A DNA stretch of 64,000 nt from Hydractinia symbiolongicarpus (GCF_029227915.1 NC_079884.1:25418001-25482000); one strand, 5' to 3'; counted from the first letter of the stretch, positions 9,501-20,693 are shown. Numbers and translations are program-made. Notes: generated by a model not told the origin, from the letters alone.

Positions 9501-10305
9501 AAACCAGTCGTCAAAAATAAAGAAAACAAGAAAAATGTAGCTATTAACAATTTACCTACAGAGGATATACGCAAAACAACGAATAATAACGGTATAATAT
9601 TTACGTCATTAAAATGAAAGCCGGATTTCCACTTTAAAAAAATACGCGTATCGTACCGAAATCAGTTGATCTGATTGGACAAACTTGATCTTTTGAGTGA
9701 TATGTATCGATACCTAAAAAGTTAGATTTAATTCAACATTTTTTGTCGTAGTACGTGTATCAAAAATTCAACAAAAGAAAAGAATAATTAAGAGTTGTTA
9801 CCTTTGAACTAATCATTGAAATTAAAATAATATGTTACGATATGATACGTTATATTTTTAAGTGGAAATCCGGCTTAAGACTCGCAAATGATGCATAATT
9901 TTAAATAATTTAGATTTCAGTGGGATGAAATCTTCTCGATATTGTACTCTACTCGTAAAAATTAATTCCATGCAAAAAATACTTTTTCTTAATAGAAAAA
10001 ATAGACTTGTACTTTGTTGAATGTAGTACGAAATTTATTATGGTGAAGTAACTTATTTTTATATATATCAGCGATAAAGCAAAGAAAAGCCGCGTTTATT
10101 AATCAGTAAAATTCTAATTTTAACAATTTTATGTGTTTCAGGAAATAAAAAAGGATCGGTAACTCCAAAACAACTGCCAAACAAAAACAGTCCCGTTCTT
10201 AGCAGCAGTAAAGTTTTAACACCTGGAAGATTGAGGCTTGGTCTTTCAAGAAATATAAGAATTGCGAAACCGTTACATTCTAATGTGAATATGTATCCAT
10301 GTTGA
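6584..10305 (+). CDS. RAD51AP1: RAD51-associated protein 1 homologue
   Basis: The predicted protein has 256 residues from seven exons: 6584-6594, 6941-6999, 7578-7704, 7932-8101, 8205-8312, 9460-9591 and 10142-10305. Every junction has GT-AG ends and the phases are consistent. The N-terminus MSRRNLKRVDYSKF with an acidic SDSEDDF stretch matches the start of RAD51AP1 (KKPVNYSQF, SDSDDDF). The C-terminus has LRLGLSRNIRIAKPLHSN, the conserved RAD51-binding motif (RLGLSR..R.KPLHPN in mammals). The middle is lysine- and serine-rich and poorly conserved, with acidic SISDSEEE patches. The family binds DNA and RAD51 and stimulates D-loop formation in homologous recombination. An AATAAA lies about 100 bases after the stop. 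Introns contain MITEs. The 11-base first coding exon is the least certain part. Confidence 0.85.
7189..7544. mobile_element. MITE with ~40-bp imperfect terminal inverted repeats
   Basis: The left end reads ACGTGGATAAATTTTTGCG, then a TTTAATTTGGCGAA word. The right end, read in reverse, gives AAGTGGATAAAATTTGCTG followed by a TGAATTTGGCGAA word. The interior repeats ATTTGGCGAA-like words and has no coding capacity. It lies in intron 2 of RAD51AP1. The same GCGAA/ATTTGGCG vocabulary recurs in elements at about 9.0, 19.2 and 22.9 kb, so this is one family of non-autonomous elements. Confidence 0.65.
8478..8595 (+). repeat. Dispersed repeat (inverse of 33.43-33.55 kb)
   Basis: The stretch containing TATCTATTAGGCACC, GGGCCCATACCTTTCAGAG, GGCTATTACTCGAAAC and CCCCTAAAAA recurs in inverse orientation at about 33430-33548 with moderate divergence. 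It lies in an intron of RAD51AP1. The element class is not recognised. Confidence 0.55.
9003..9407. mobile_element. MITE-like element with internal perfect hairpin
   Basis: Ends resembling TGGAATAAATTTTTGCGAG and its inverse (CGCGAAGATTCTATTTCA) flank a non-coding interior rich in CGCGAA words. Inside, 9317-9337 and 9340-9360 form a 21-base perfect inverted repeat with a 2-base loop. It lies in intron 5 of RAD51AP1, immediately before exon 6. Confidence 0.5.
9618..9876. mobile_element. MITE with AAGCCGGATTTCCACTT terminal inverted repeats
   Basis: AAGCCGGATTTCCACTT at 9618-9634 is mirrored by AAGTGGAAATCCGGCTT ending at 9876. The inner flanks are also partly complementary (TTTAAAAAAATA and TATTTTTAAG). 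The 260-base interior contains ACGCGTATCG, GATATGTATCG and ATATGATACG words and no coding frame. The flanks are not identical enough for me to name a target-site duplication. It lies in the last intron of RAD51AP1. Confidence 0.75.
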
Positions 10306-11683
10306 CTGATTGACTGGCTGACAACTGTCAAGTTTAGTAACAAATTAATGTTGATGTCACTATGGGGTCTATTTTTCCATTTTAATCTGTATATATTAAT
10401 TTTGTAATAAATTTTTATTTAAATATTTATTTTTAATTTGTTTTTAGTCTTCTTGATTTTTTGTAAAATAAACGCAGCTAGAGGAAATTCTTTAAATTCT
10501 TTACTCTGTTGTTCGGGAGAGTGTTAACAAATTGAAATTAGTGAATTTTCTTTCTGACGCAAGGCAGCAAGGAAGAATTAAGGAGTGACAAAGTTCTGAG
10601 ATTGAAATGTGTGTTGACCAAGTCCCACTTCGGAAAAGAAGGTGAACAGCTTTTAAATAGGAGACTTCAAAATTTCAATGCTTTAACGGGAGAAAGAATA
10701 AACATTGGGATCGGAAAAATTAAGAAGTGACCCGTATTGTAAACAGAGGTTTTGTTATAACAAGAGAATACAGTTAGATAATGTTGTCTGTCAAAGAAAA
10801 AAATGATTTACAAAGGACTTGCACGTCCTTTTAATCGCCAAGATTGTATCTTTATCCAGTAACTGATGTCCAAGTTTTTGAAAAAAATCACTTTAACTCA
10901 AGCTCCTGTCTCATTTTTGACTAAATTCGCGTAACTTGAACATTCATGTCAAACTATTTTCCTCCGTCTCTTGTTACCGGGAGTAAATTGTAATTATTTC
11001 ACATTAGATATTGTTTTCTTTGGTCTAATTATTCAACCATATACTTGTCCAGAGAACTATCCATGCTAGCGTTAAATCAACCCAGTTTTTTTCTGCAAAA
11101 TAGTTAACAGCGAGGCTGAATGAAAAAGGATATCGCATATTAACAGTTGCGCATATGATAAAAAAATGATTGGCATTTGAGAGCAAACGTGAACATGCCA
11201 TGTAAACTTTGCCTGATTTAGCTTGTGTACAACGGCATATTCAGACAGAATTTCCACGCCTTCTCAAAACTCCTCAAATCTCAATTTTTTATATATGCTA
11301 GTTTTTTATATTATTTATTTTGAATCACCATAATTTGTAGTTCCTGTGGCCTGCTACTTTTTTTGTTTTGTTTGTAAGAAAATAATGAGATGCCAGTGTG
11401 TGTGTTCCTTTATTTTTACACGTGCAAGTTTTTCTCCTCAAATCTCCTTAATTTTGTTAACAAAAGTCCTCAAATCTTTTTAAATTTTGTTTTAAAAAAA
11501 GAGTGGGAACCGTGTTAGATCAACGCAGTTTACCCGCTTGTTCTAAAAACTTTTTCAGTTAACAACATAGCTAAACGTTCGTAGATGGCTAAAATAATAA
11601 ACATATTTTATTTTTCTTACCATAATTTTTATTAATAAAAAATATATAAAAACACGACACAAACATAAAAAAATGTCTACTAC
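10306..11683. other. Intergenic DNA between convergent genes
   Basis: This separates the 3' ends of RAD51AP1 (+) and the coiled-coil gene (-). It contains the second copy of a dispersed repeat at 11258-11518. I see no supported gene. Confidence 0.5.
11258..11518 (+). repeat. Dispersed repeat, copy 2
   Basis: This is the counterpart of the inverse copy at 540-786, with shared landmarks CTCCTCAAATCTC, GTAAGAAAATAATGAGA, GCAAGTTTTTCTCC and GAGTGGGAACC in the same order. It is non-coding. Confidence 0.6.
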
Positions 11684-12950
11684 TTAATGTAGTATTGAGA
11701 ACTCTTCATTCATCTTGTTCATTATTAACTGTAGACGAGATCTCACTGTCGAACATTTAATCCTTGGTTTGTAAAAACATCTCTTTGAGCATTTTTTTTC
11801 AATGTCACTTATAAAATGTCCAACTATGTCCTGAGTAAACTCATTTAATTGGTGAAATCTTTCTTCCAAAGATTTTAGATTAGCTTCTAGGTCGAAATTT
11901 TGTTCTTGAAGCTTAATAGCCTGTGTGTCTTTCTCAATTATTTCTCTCGATAAATTTGAAATCTCATTCTCTTTTTGACAACGTTCTTGTTCTAGCTGTA
12001 GTTGCAAAAGAGATACTTCTATGGCATGTTCTGCCAGCAGCTTGGCGACTATGCTTTCATTCTCTTGATGGATTTTTTCTTCTCTTTCTTTCATGTATGC
12101 CAATTCTTGTTCCTTTTCCTTCATATTGAATTGACATTTTGATATTGTTGCCTTTAATTCTCCAACTTCTTCGAGCTGCATCACATTTTTTTTCTTCAGA
12201 TGTGCTATTTCAGCCAACATGTGGGCACGTTCATCCTCATAAACTTTTACTTTTTGTGTTGACTCTAAAAGTTGCACTTCTAAAGATTTACTATGTGTTT
12301 CCGCTGCCTCAACTTTCATCTTATATCCTTCAACGCTTGCATGCAAAAGTGCATGTTGTTGATTCATCTTCAGTAACACTTCGTTGATGGATTTATTTGC
12401 GAGCTTTGTCTGAGCAAGCTCTTTCTCAAGAATTTGATTCTGCTTTGAAATCGCTTCATAAGCTGAATTCGATCTATCCTGATCAATTTTCATTGCAGCT
12501 ATGGTTGCATCTTTGGCTTTAATTTCAATAGCTTGATTTGCTATGTCATCTTTCAAGGAAAGGATAATGACTGTGTTATAATTCAGTTGTTGCGTCATAG
12601 CGTTAATAGCAAAATCTGTTTCTGTTGCCTAAAAAACAAGGTTGTTTAAGAAATCTTACCTCCTTAATCAAGAGGTACTTAGTAAGTTATGGTGCAAATT
12701 AGGCCAATTTGATATAAGAGGTACAGGTAACTGCAGATTACAATAAGGGTGTCAAACTTACTTGATTGGACGCGATGTTAAGTTTCTTCTCATCTGCGAC
12801 CATTGTTACATTTTCCTTCAAAGAGGTATCGTCCGGTTCACTGTTTTGTTTAACTTGAGCGTCAGACTTATTTTGTACAAGCTGGTTGTTGATAACTTGT
12901 TTATTTGATTTGTTTTTAAATCGATTCTTCTTCATCTTGCGTTTACCCAT
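11684..12950 (-). CDS. Coiled-coil protein, unrecognised
   Basis: Two exons, 12762-12950 and 11684-12628, join in phase 0 to give 377 residues. The N-terminus MGKRKMKKNRFKNKSNK is strongly basic and would suit a nuclear or nucleolar signal. Residues from about 75 to 345 form an almost continuous coiled coil rich in E, K, Q, L and A, with AEIAHLKKKNVMQLEEVGEL and LLQLQLEQERCQKENEI showing heptad spacing. The C-terminus is more basic with two cysteines. I could not name the family, and coiled-coil composition alone resembles many cytoskeletal or centrosomal proteins. The ATG was chosen because MGKRK is the first ATG of the exon and an in-frame TTG lies only upstream. Confidence 0.75.
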
Positions 12951-14203
12951 CTTGTATATTTCACAAGTAAACTGTAAATGATTGTTCCATGACAACCAAT
13001 TTGACGTCAAATAATGTACATAACGTCATCAAAAATGGTGTCAACTTATTATTACGATTATTTACACAAAAGATCCTCCTAAGTTTCTATCGTTCGAATT
13101 AAAACTTAAGAAAACAGTACAAGCACAGCAACCGCTCAATTAGAAAACTGACTGAGATATCGGTCTTATTCTCACCCTGAAGGCAACCATAAAGGAACGA
13201 TTTAATGATTTGGCCTGTAATCCAACCCATGATCTTCTGCACTGGAAGTGAACGCTCTACCACAAGGCTACCAGTTCATGACGTCCTTGTTGTATTACGA
13301 TTCATTTCATTTCCTCTCCTGTACATGTGTATCAGCTTTTTTGTCCGCAAAAACGAAACATTTGCAAGTTATTACCCTGTTTAAAGAAATTATAATTCAT
13401 ATAAGTTGTACAAATAGTCGTAATCTCGAATTTGTTTTCAAAGTGTATTCATCGTGGATTTCTTGCTTAGGAGGCCAATAATGTTTTTTTTAAGTTATTT
13501 TAGTGCCCTTTCCATTTTTGGTGCTTTGAGTTAGTGACTGTATTGTTTGATCTTAACCTGTTACTATCGCTTTTAAACTTCCTATATTCGAGATGAAGTT
13601 TTTTTTAGGCCGTATATAGAAGCGTACTAAAGATTTATCAAATTTTTCAAACGAAATGAATCTAATTTTCAAAATAAAATTGTAAATATTGAGATTCATG
13701 CATCAAACAAACAACCAGTTAAAACAGATTTATTAATTTTGTACTAATTAATCTCTGCTTGCAATCAATATCATTGGCAATCTTAAATTTGTAAATTGGC
13801 TATCAGTATTATCTGAGAGGCATTAACAAACAAACCAATCAACGCAGATAAATCAATTTGGTTTTATTCAAGTTAGCTATATTATAAAATTAAATTAAAT
13901 AAAATATATACTATTGTTTAATAACTGTCACATAGTAACAAAGCGTATCTACAAATTTTTGCATCAGTAGCTTCTCTAGTATGAAATACTCCCTACACGG
14001 ACTTGTCCAGCGTTGTTTGTGTGCCGCGCCTCATTATATTTCTTCTGGTCAGCTTTTATGAAGAGGTTGTTTTTTCAGTCGAGTTGATAACGATAAGATT
14101 CCTATCTATTGAATCTGAAATCCTTCACATAAGAAATGCTCATTTAGATTATATACATGCAGCATTGCTCTCCTTTTCTCCTTGGGTCTGTCAATATTTC
14201 AAG
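12951..14203. other. Intergenic DNA with a degraded tRNA-like SINE head
   Basis: This lies upstream of the coiled-coil gene and downstream of the DPYADLG-repeat gene. Around 13170-13275, read on the minus strand, GTGGTAGAGCGTTCACTTCC followed about 25 bases later by GGGTTGGATTAC resembles decayed A and B boxes of a tRNA-derived element. The rest shows nothing I can assign. Confidence 0.35.
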
Positions 14204-17200
14204 TTAGGTGGAGTCTTTGTAATGGAGTGAACGTCTCGCTGCAGTTTTTGAGAGAATGTTAGTAGCGCCGTTTTTTAGATGGGTGTTATCCTTGCTCGAT
14301 AAACTAACAACATCATTTGTTACCGTGCCTAAATCTGCATAAGGATCTGGAGCTCTATTTAAAACTGTCTTCTTCTCACCAGACACACCTTCTACTGACG
14401 TACCCATTTCTGCATATGGATCTTTGCCAAGTGATGTGTGATTTACACCGGTAGGCTTTGATACCGGAGTGTCATCCTCTTTAATAACCGGTATAGTACA
14501 GGGATAGGAGCGTTTATTTCCAGACAGATCCTTACCCAGATTCGCATATGGATCATCAGTGTGATTAGTATTTTTCTTTGATTGTATGGAGTTAAAATAA
14601 TTGGCTGAAGAAGCATCTTTCAGCAACTTTAAAACATCCTCGGGTTTAAGAGGAAGGCAGTTTCTTCTCCGTTTTCGCTTGTGATCTACTGCTGCCCTTC
14701 CAATTGGTTTAGACTTTTTAACACCATTTTCTTGTCGCGGTTTCTTATGATGGTTCACGGTACGGATGATGGACGTAATATCGTCATAAGATGGATGTAC
14801 ACGCTCTGTTTTCTTCTTAATAGGACCACCCATTTCTACGTATGGTCCCAGCACTTCCTTTCCCACATTTTGTTCCAACACAGACGAAGGTGCTACCTGG
14901 TTGGCGTCTACTTTAGCTTTTTCCACAGCAATTTCTTTCTCCAGTTTCTCAATAGTCGCCAAATCGTTTTCTGCCGTTTTACTTTCTTCCCCAGTTTGTT
15001 CGAGGTCTCCCTTTTCCATTTCGATGTTTTTGTGATTTTTAGTTGGTTTCTTACTGAAACTTTTAACTTTACCTTGGGTGGACTTAATTTCTTTAAGTGG
15101 TGTATCTGATTGACTTTTATTAGAAGAAGCTCGTGGATTTCCATTGGCATACGTACCAAGATCAGAATAAGGATCTCCCTTCATGAACGATTTTGTGTTC
15201 TCTTTGGAGCTGGTAGCTTCTTCGGTATTGTCGTTTTCTTCTAACTCATTTATATGAGCAGAGATATCTTTCTCGATATTACCAAAGTTGACGAATCTTT
15301 CTCCACGATTAGCCATACTTTCAACAGCACGTGGTGTTTGACCTATTTCGTGATAGTGGTCCGTTAGATCATTTGAGACGTGTACAAATCTCAACTGATG
15401 ATCGCCTTGTGCATCGTGGCTTCTTGATAACGGAGGCACTATCTTTGGTGATTTTGGTGAATACGTCTGTGCTGAAGCTGGTTCCTTAACGACGTTGTTC
15501 TCGTCCTTCATTGTCACGTTCACAGCTTGATCCTCTTTAGAATCAACTGGTTCCTGTTTTGTTTTTGTTCGAGCTTCGTTTTGGGAAAGTCCGATAGAAG
15601 TACCAAGGTCTGCATATGGGTCATACGTAGAGGATCGTTTCGACGCATTCATTGTATCGTATTTTTTATGCTTAAATATTCTTGAATGCTTTACTTTTGA
15701 CCTTTTTCTTTTCCTTAGCTTACTCCTGGTGTCCCCACCTTGGACAGCACTCCCCATATCTGCGTAAGGATCGTGATCTACTGGAATAGACTGAACATCC
15801 ATCTTTGAGAGAAACTTAAATGGTTTCATGTTTAACAACTTCTTCCTTGTCTCCGGGTTGATTTTAGCTAAAGCTTCTTTAAATTTCGGGAACGCAGACA
15901 GAGCAGTTGCATTGGTTCCTTCTAAAAAAGTTGCAGGAAATGCTTGCGACGCCTCATTCAAATGATCAGGTGGGTTGCTGGAAGGTTGCACGTTTGCCTG
16001 TTTGGTTGCTTCCGTATCAACCGGATTGGGTTGATGACGTATCAGAGATATCGCTGTTCCACTTGTATACTGAGGAACGCCTTCTTTCTTCTGGAATGGG
16101 TTTTGCTTTTTTGATGGGTGGTGTTTATGATTTCTTTTCTCAACATGTTTCTTTCGACGTGGAAAGTTTTCTCTCTTGTTTATTGATGATATGGCTGAAC
16201 CTAGTGTTGCGTAAGGATCTAGCGCAATTTTCTCATATTCCGTAGTGTTTTTTTTACCTGTTCCTGTATCGTTGTTTAGACCGCTTCTTTTTTCGATACT
16301 CGCAAATGATGAACCTAGGTCAGCATAAGGATCATTTTTAATTTTCTTTATGTGTTTATTATGACTTACTTTCCCGCCTTTGCTTCTTTTCTTTCCTATA
16401 TCTGAATAGGGGTCCTTTATTCGATTATATTGTGCTATTGCCGCCTTTGTCTGTTCTTTCAGTTTTTCCAAGGTCTTCTCGTATTCTTCTATGCTTGGTT
16501 TAGTAGTATCCACATTAGTTGATGTTTGAGAACTTAGAAGGGTATTCTCATTTGATGTAGTAGTTTTTGGCTGCAATAACGACGTCGAAACTTGCGTCGG
16601 AGTATTATACGACAAACTACGTGATTTTCCTTGATAATTCCCATTGTTTCTTGCCATCAGTTGTTGTAGCTCTTTCGGCAAGCTAACTACAATTCTCATT
16701 CTTGAACTTGCTTTTTCTGTGATTACTTTCTGAGGTTTAAGAACAACGTGGTGTCGTATTGGTCGATCTTCCAGAACACTTCGTCTCTTTAAGTCTGCAT
16801 AAACTTCTTGTAGTTTCTTCTCTTCCTTCGGATTTAGTTGCTCATCTTTGAAGATTCTGTTCTCCACATGCACAGCTACAGTAGGATCATTTGCAGTAGC
16901 CATCATCCTTGTTGAAAGACTTCCTTTTCCCGGTGGTCTTAAGTCTATCTCGATGGGTTTCTTTAACTTCGCTAACGGACCTTTAGGATTCAAAGTAATT
17001 TTTAAAGGAACTCGTGGTAGTTTTCCAAATAGTTCAACTATCGTACTTGGTTCATTAGCCACATGAGTATCAGAGTTACCTACAGATTCAGATATTGACT
17101 GGCGTTTCGCTTGTTGAATTTTTTCTTTTTCCTTTTCACCTTCATTTTTAATCGTCCGAACGTTAATGACGTCACCATAGCCTACGTCATAAATCTTGGC

Positions 17201-19236
17201 AGAACTGTCCATCTCGTTGTTTGGCTTGTCTTTGTCAGTCATGAATTTCTTATACGGCTCCAGTGCGATTTTATCTAAACTTTGGAAGTACTGACCGGCA
17301 TGTTTGATGAACTGTTTGTGTTTCTCGCACATCGCATCTATACAGGCTGGATTTTCTTCCATTAACTTCAGTGGATCTAAATCACCATAGAAACTAAGCG
17401 CGTTGTTAGCTTCTTTCTCATCTTTAACCTCCGGTTCAGGTTTCTTAGAAAAGGTTTTGCCCTTTGCCGGCTTACGGATAATTGCCGGTCGGTATGTGTC
17501 AACTAATTTTACGCGCCTTGTACTGTTCGAGATCAGCGGTTTTTCTATATCCAGGGTAACGGGACTACCATGTTTGTTTTTAAACGTTACAGAACTCTCT
17601 TCGTTATCGTCATCCGTTACAGAACGTGTATTTCGTGTATTTAAATCCAAAGTATTTGCAGGATCGATTAATGTTTTCGCAATACCTGGAAATTTCTTCT
17701 CTAAAGACGATCTTTCCTGCTGCAAAGTTTTTATCTTTTTTCTTAAAATTTGTGTCTTACGATGCGCTTTTTTCTGATGCTGTAACTCGCTCAAAATATC
17801 TCCAACCGCCATCTTATAGAGTGAGATTAACATATCTTTATCAAACGTTTTTAAGAATTTCTCTGTAAATCTTCTTGTTTTCGCGACATTAGTATGCTCT
17901 TCTTGTGGACGCATTTTGTCCATATGAAGCTGTTCAGTCGCTGACGAAAATTCCTTTTCAACGCTGGTACTTACTGGCACCGCAGCTGAGCTATCCTTTT
18001 TATTACTGCTCTCTGGCTGAGGCTCCTGTTCTTTAGAAACAGGCTTTATCACATTCGTATCGGGCCTTGATAACGTTACTACATCGTTATTGACAGGATA
18101 TGACGCGGTATTTTCTGCGGTGTTATCAATAGGTGCTTCTTCCATCTCCTTAGAGTCGCTTTCACTGCCATTGATAGGTACGACACATTTTAACAGTGCT
18201 TTACCTTTTGGTAAACTGATAACAACACCCCTCTTGAAGGCATCCGTTGGAAGTAGAGCACCTGGAATATGTACTGGTTTCGCAACAACTATATGTTTCT
18301 TGTCATCGTTTGCATCGGTTTCATCTTTCTTTGTACCACGTACAACATTTGAGTAGACGAAGTCCTCATCAAATACCATATCATCGATTTTGGGTAGGAC
18401 TTCATTGAGGTCTGCTTCTGGAGGATCATTTCGTTTTGTAGCAGAAGCATCCACATTTAATTCCACTTTGGTATTACCCCCAGCCACTCCGTTATTTTCC
18501 ACGGAGCTCGTATCTCCACTTCCAGCAACGGCGAGGGAGTCCTTCCTCGCCTGTGCTTCTTCTGCAGTCGCTTCTTTCTTAGCTTGAGACTCAATCGCTC
18601 CTGTAAGCTTCTCGTTTAGTCCTTTTATAGGAGCTATTTTAAGCGGTCCTATCGCCTCAATGTTTTTTGAGAAATCGCAATTTTCACAGTGTTTCACTTT
18701 TATTGCTAATTTTCCTTTTAAATGAATGGTTACGGGAATATGTACTGTACATGGAGGTGGTGGTGGTGGTGGGGGCGGTGGGGCCGCAATAGGCACAGGT
18801 ATTAACACAGGTTCAGGCGGTGGCGGAGGCGGTGGAGGTACGTGGTGAACAAAAACAGGTTCTTCAATATGAGGCTCTGGTTCTTCATAATGGTGTTCCA
18901 TCGGAGGTTCTAAATGTACTCCTTCTTGTGGATAGTCTATTTGAACATGATTAGGCGGCATTGACATTGAGGGAGGGTGAAACTCTTGACTGATAACGGG
19001 TGGTTGTGCTAATGTGTTGACGCGGAAATCGTCAGTTGCATATTGCTTCTTCTTAGCTTTCTCCGTCTGCATTGGTAAAATGTTCAAGCCCTCTAAAAAA
19101 TTAAATAAACTTCCTATATAGAAGATAGGGTGAAATTAGATTCATTTTATGACCTCATGGGAACAAATTTCGCGGTTTTAATTAAACATCTACGAAATTA
19201 TTTTCTCCCAAAATTTTTTAAAATCTGATAAAATTG

Positions 19237-19271
<35 letters not shown>

Positions 19272-19842
19272 GTTGTTGTTGTTGATTTTTTGTTTAAGAG
19301 TCCATGGATACATGCAATGCAAACTGTCAAACAGATTCTCCCCAAAAAGAAGAATTTTCCATTCGCGAAATTAAATTATTGTGAAAATAACTAAATGTTC
19401 CATCCGCGAAGTTAAATTCCCGCGAAAACAACTGAAATTTCCATCCGCGAAATTAAATTCTGCTAATTTCTTCCCTTAAAGGTAAGTAGAGAATCTCGTC
19501 CAGCTTTCAATGTTTACAGTTTCCCTGGATAGTACTGGGCAAAAATTTGACCAAAACATCACTAACCTTTTTTGTCAACACCAATTAAATCAGATGAAAA
19601 CGAACCACTTGCGTCATCACTATCCACTGGATGCTCATTATCCAAAAATCCACTTTGATGATTGTTCTGCGTTTTATTCTTTATATTGCTAAAAGTTTGT
19701 TGGATTTCTTGATCAGCTTGCAAGAGCGAGTTATTACTTAGAATTTCTTTCGTAACCGTATGTTTACGATTTACGATAGTGTCATCGGATTTTTTGATGT
19801 CAACTACCGTCCGTCTAGTTGCATGCTCTGGTTTTAAATATC
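14204..19842 (-). CDS. Giant low-complexity protein with ten DPYADLG-type motifs
   Basis: Two well-supported exons, 19567-19842 and 14204-19092, join in phase to give more than 1,700 residues. The first exon reads GYLKPEHATRR onward. The second has an uninterrupted 4.9 kb frame. The order is: a proline-rich segment with two runs of 7-10 prolines; a HIPVTIHLKGKLAIKVKHCE-type segment with a C-x2-C pair; a long K/E/S-rich, probably disordered region; and a C-terminal part with ten motifs of consensus D-P-Y-[AS]-[DEN]-[LMI]-G. Motif codons lie near 16405, 16320, 16210, 15760, 15610, 15165, 14835, 14540, 14405 and 14335. The neighbouring sequence is unrelated between motifs. Dibasic KR/RR sites are common. 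I do not recognise the family. The 5' end is unresolved. A structural, secreted or scaffold role are all possible. Confidence 0.8.
19143..19480. mobile_element. MITE-like element with GCGAAATTAA words and TTA repeat
   Basis: The ends carry AAATTTCGCGGTTTTAATTA and the inverse word CGCGAAATTAAATTC. The right half has three CCATCCGCGAA/ATTCGCGAA-type repeats at about 19361, 19403 and 19442. A (TTA)n(TTG)n microsatellite spans 19236-19283. It lies in the intron between the two long exons of the DPYADLG-repeat gene. Confidence 0.45.
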
Positions 19843-20126
19843 CTAAAAAAATTTTTAAATGTCTGATTTGCAAGAAAATGTTACAATTATATGTTGGTAT
19901 CTTAAAACTTATCTTTATCTTAAAAATATATCTCCGCATATTTCTTTTGACCTGGCAGACTTTCTACAGTCAATAAACATGAAAAAGATTCAATTTCTAA
20001 ATTCCACAAACACGACTCTAGTTTTCAATTTTCCTTATTAAACAGAAACTTTCTGACATTTAAAGTATGCGAACCGCTTCTTGATCAGTTTGAGTATTTA
20101 TGATATTTCAAATTACTATTCCCTAC

Positions 20127-20391
20127 CTTCGAAATAGCGATCGATACCCAAAGACTTTCTTAGGCCTAATAAATTTTCGTTAAAAGAATCGAGTCTAGTT
20201 TTGACATGAACCTTAGGATCACAATTATGATTTTGTCACTCGTAGCTATATTCTTGTGTGCTAGAAGGAAATCGACCATACGATTGTTTTAATAAGGTTT
20301 ATTATCAATATTACAAATTCATTGACACCAGTTCATATCGCGATTCCACTTACCTATGGACCACACCAAGCAGCTTTCTAACAATACACAT
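20127..20391 (-). CDS. Putative 5' exons of the DPYADLG-repeat gene
   Basis: Exon 20127-20194 or 20127-20211 ends in GAAG before a GTAGGG donor and supplies the phase needed by the exon at 19842. Its peptide includes DSFNENLLGLRKSLGIDRYF. A further exon, 20354-20391, begins with an ATG (MCIVRKLLGVVHR), ends with a GTAAGT donor and is in phase with an acceptor at 20195. In another frame the same exon reads FILLCVLLESCLVWSI, which looks like a signal peptide and would join directly to the 19842 exon. That frame lacks its own ATG. I cannot decide between a cytoplasmic and a secreted product from sequence alone. Confidence 0.35.
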
Positions 20392-20610
20392 AGAAGTATG
20401 AAACGAATCTATAAATATAATAATCGAAGTTGATAAGGGCTAACAACTACTCGTATATTATAAGGCCATTCGATCGAGCTGTTCCTGAAATAACATATTT
20501 CCTTTTGTGTGAGGTTTAAAAAGCAAAAGTCAGTATAATATTCTGTTACGCAAAGGATTCCCTCACTACCAAAAAGGTTTTTTATTATTGACATACACAG
20601 AGCATACGAA

Positions 20611-20693
20611 ATAATTAATACGCGCAAAAATTATTACGCGCAAAATTAATACGCGCAAAAATTATTACGCGCAAAAATTATAACGCGCAAAAT
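20611..20693. repeat. Tandem 16-17-bp repeat ATTA(T/A)TACGCGCAAAA
   Basis: Five consecutive units contain ACGCGCAAAA preceded by AATTAAT, ATTATT or ATTATA. CpG-rich GCGC cores are unusual in this AT-rich DNA. The array lies about 220 bases upstream of the putative first exon of the DPYADLG-repeat gene, so it could be promoter-proximal. It could equally be a piece of one of the GCG-containing MITEs. Confidence 0.7.

Noticed and set aside
14681-15109. Plus-strand open frame opposite the giant gene
   Set aside because: It is antisense to an intact 4.9 kb frame with conserved repeat motifs, and its translation is aromatic and cysteine-rich without any family signal. Other plus-strand frames at 15907-18587 are rejected for the same reason.
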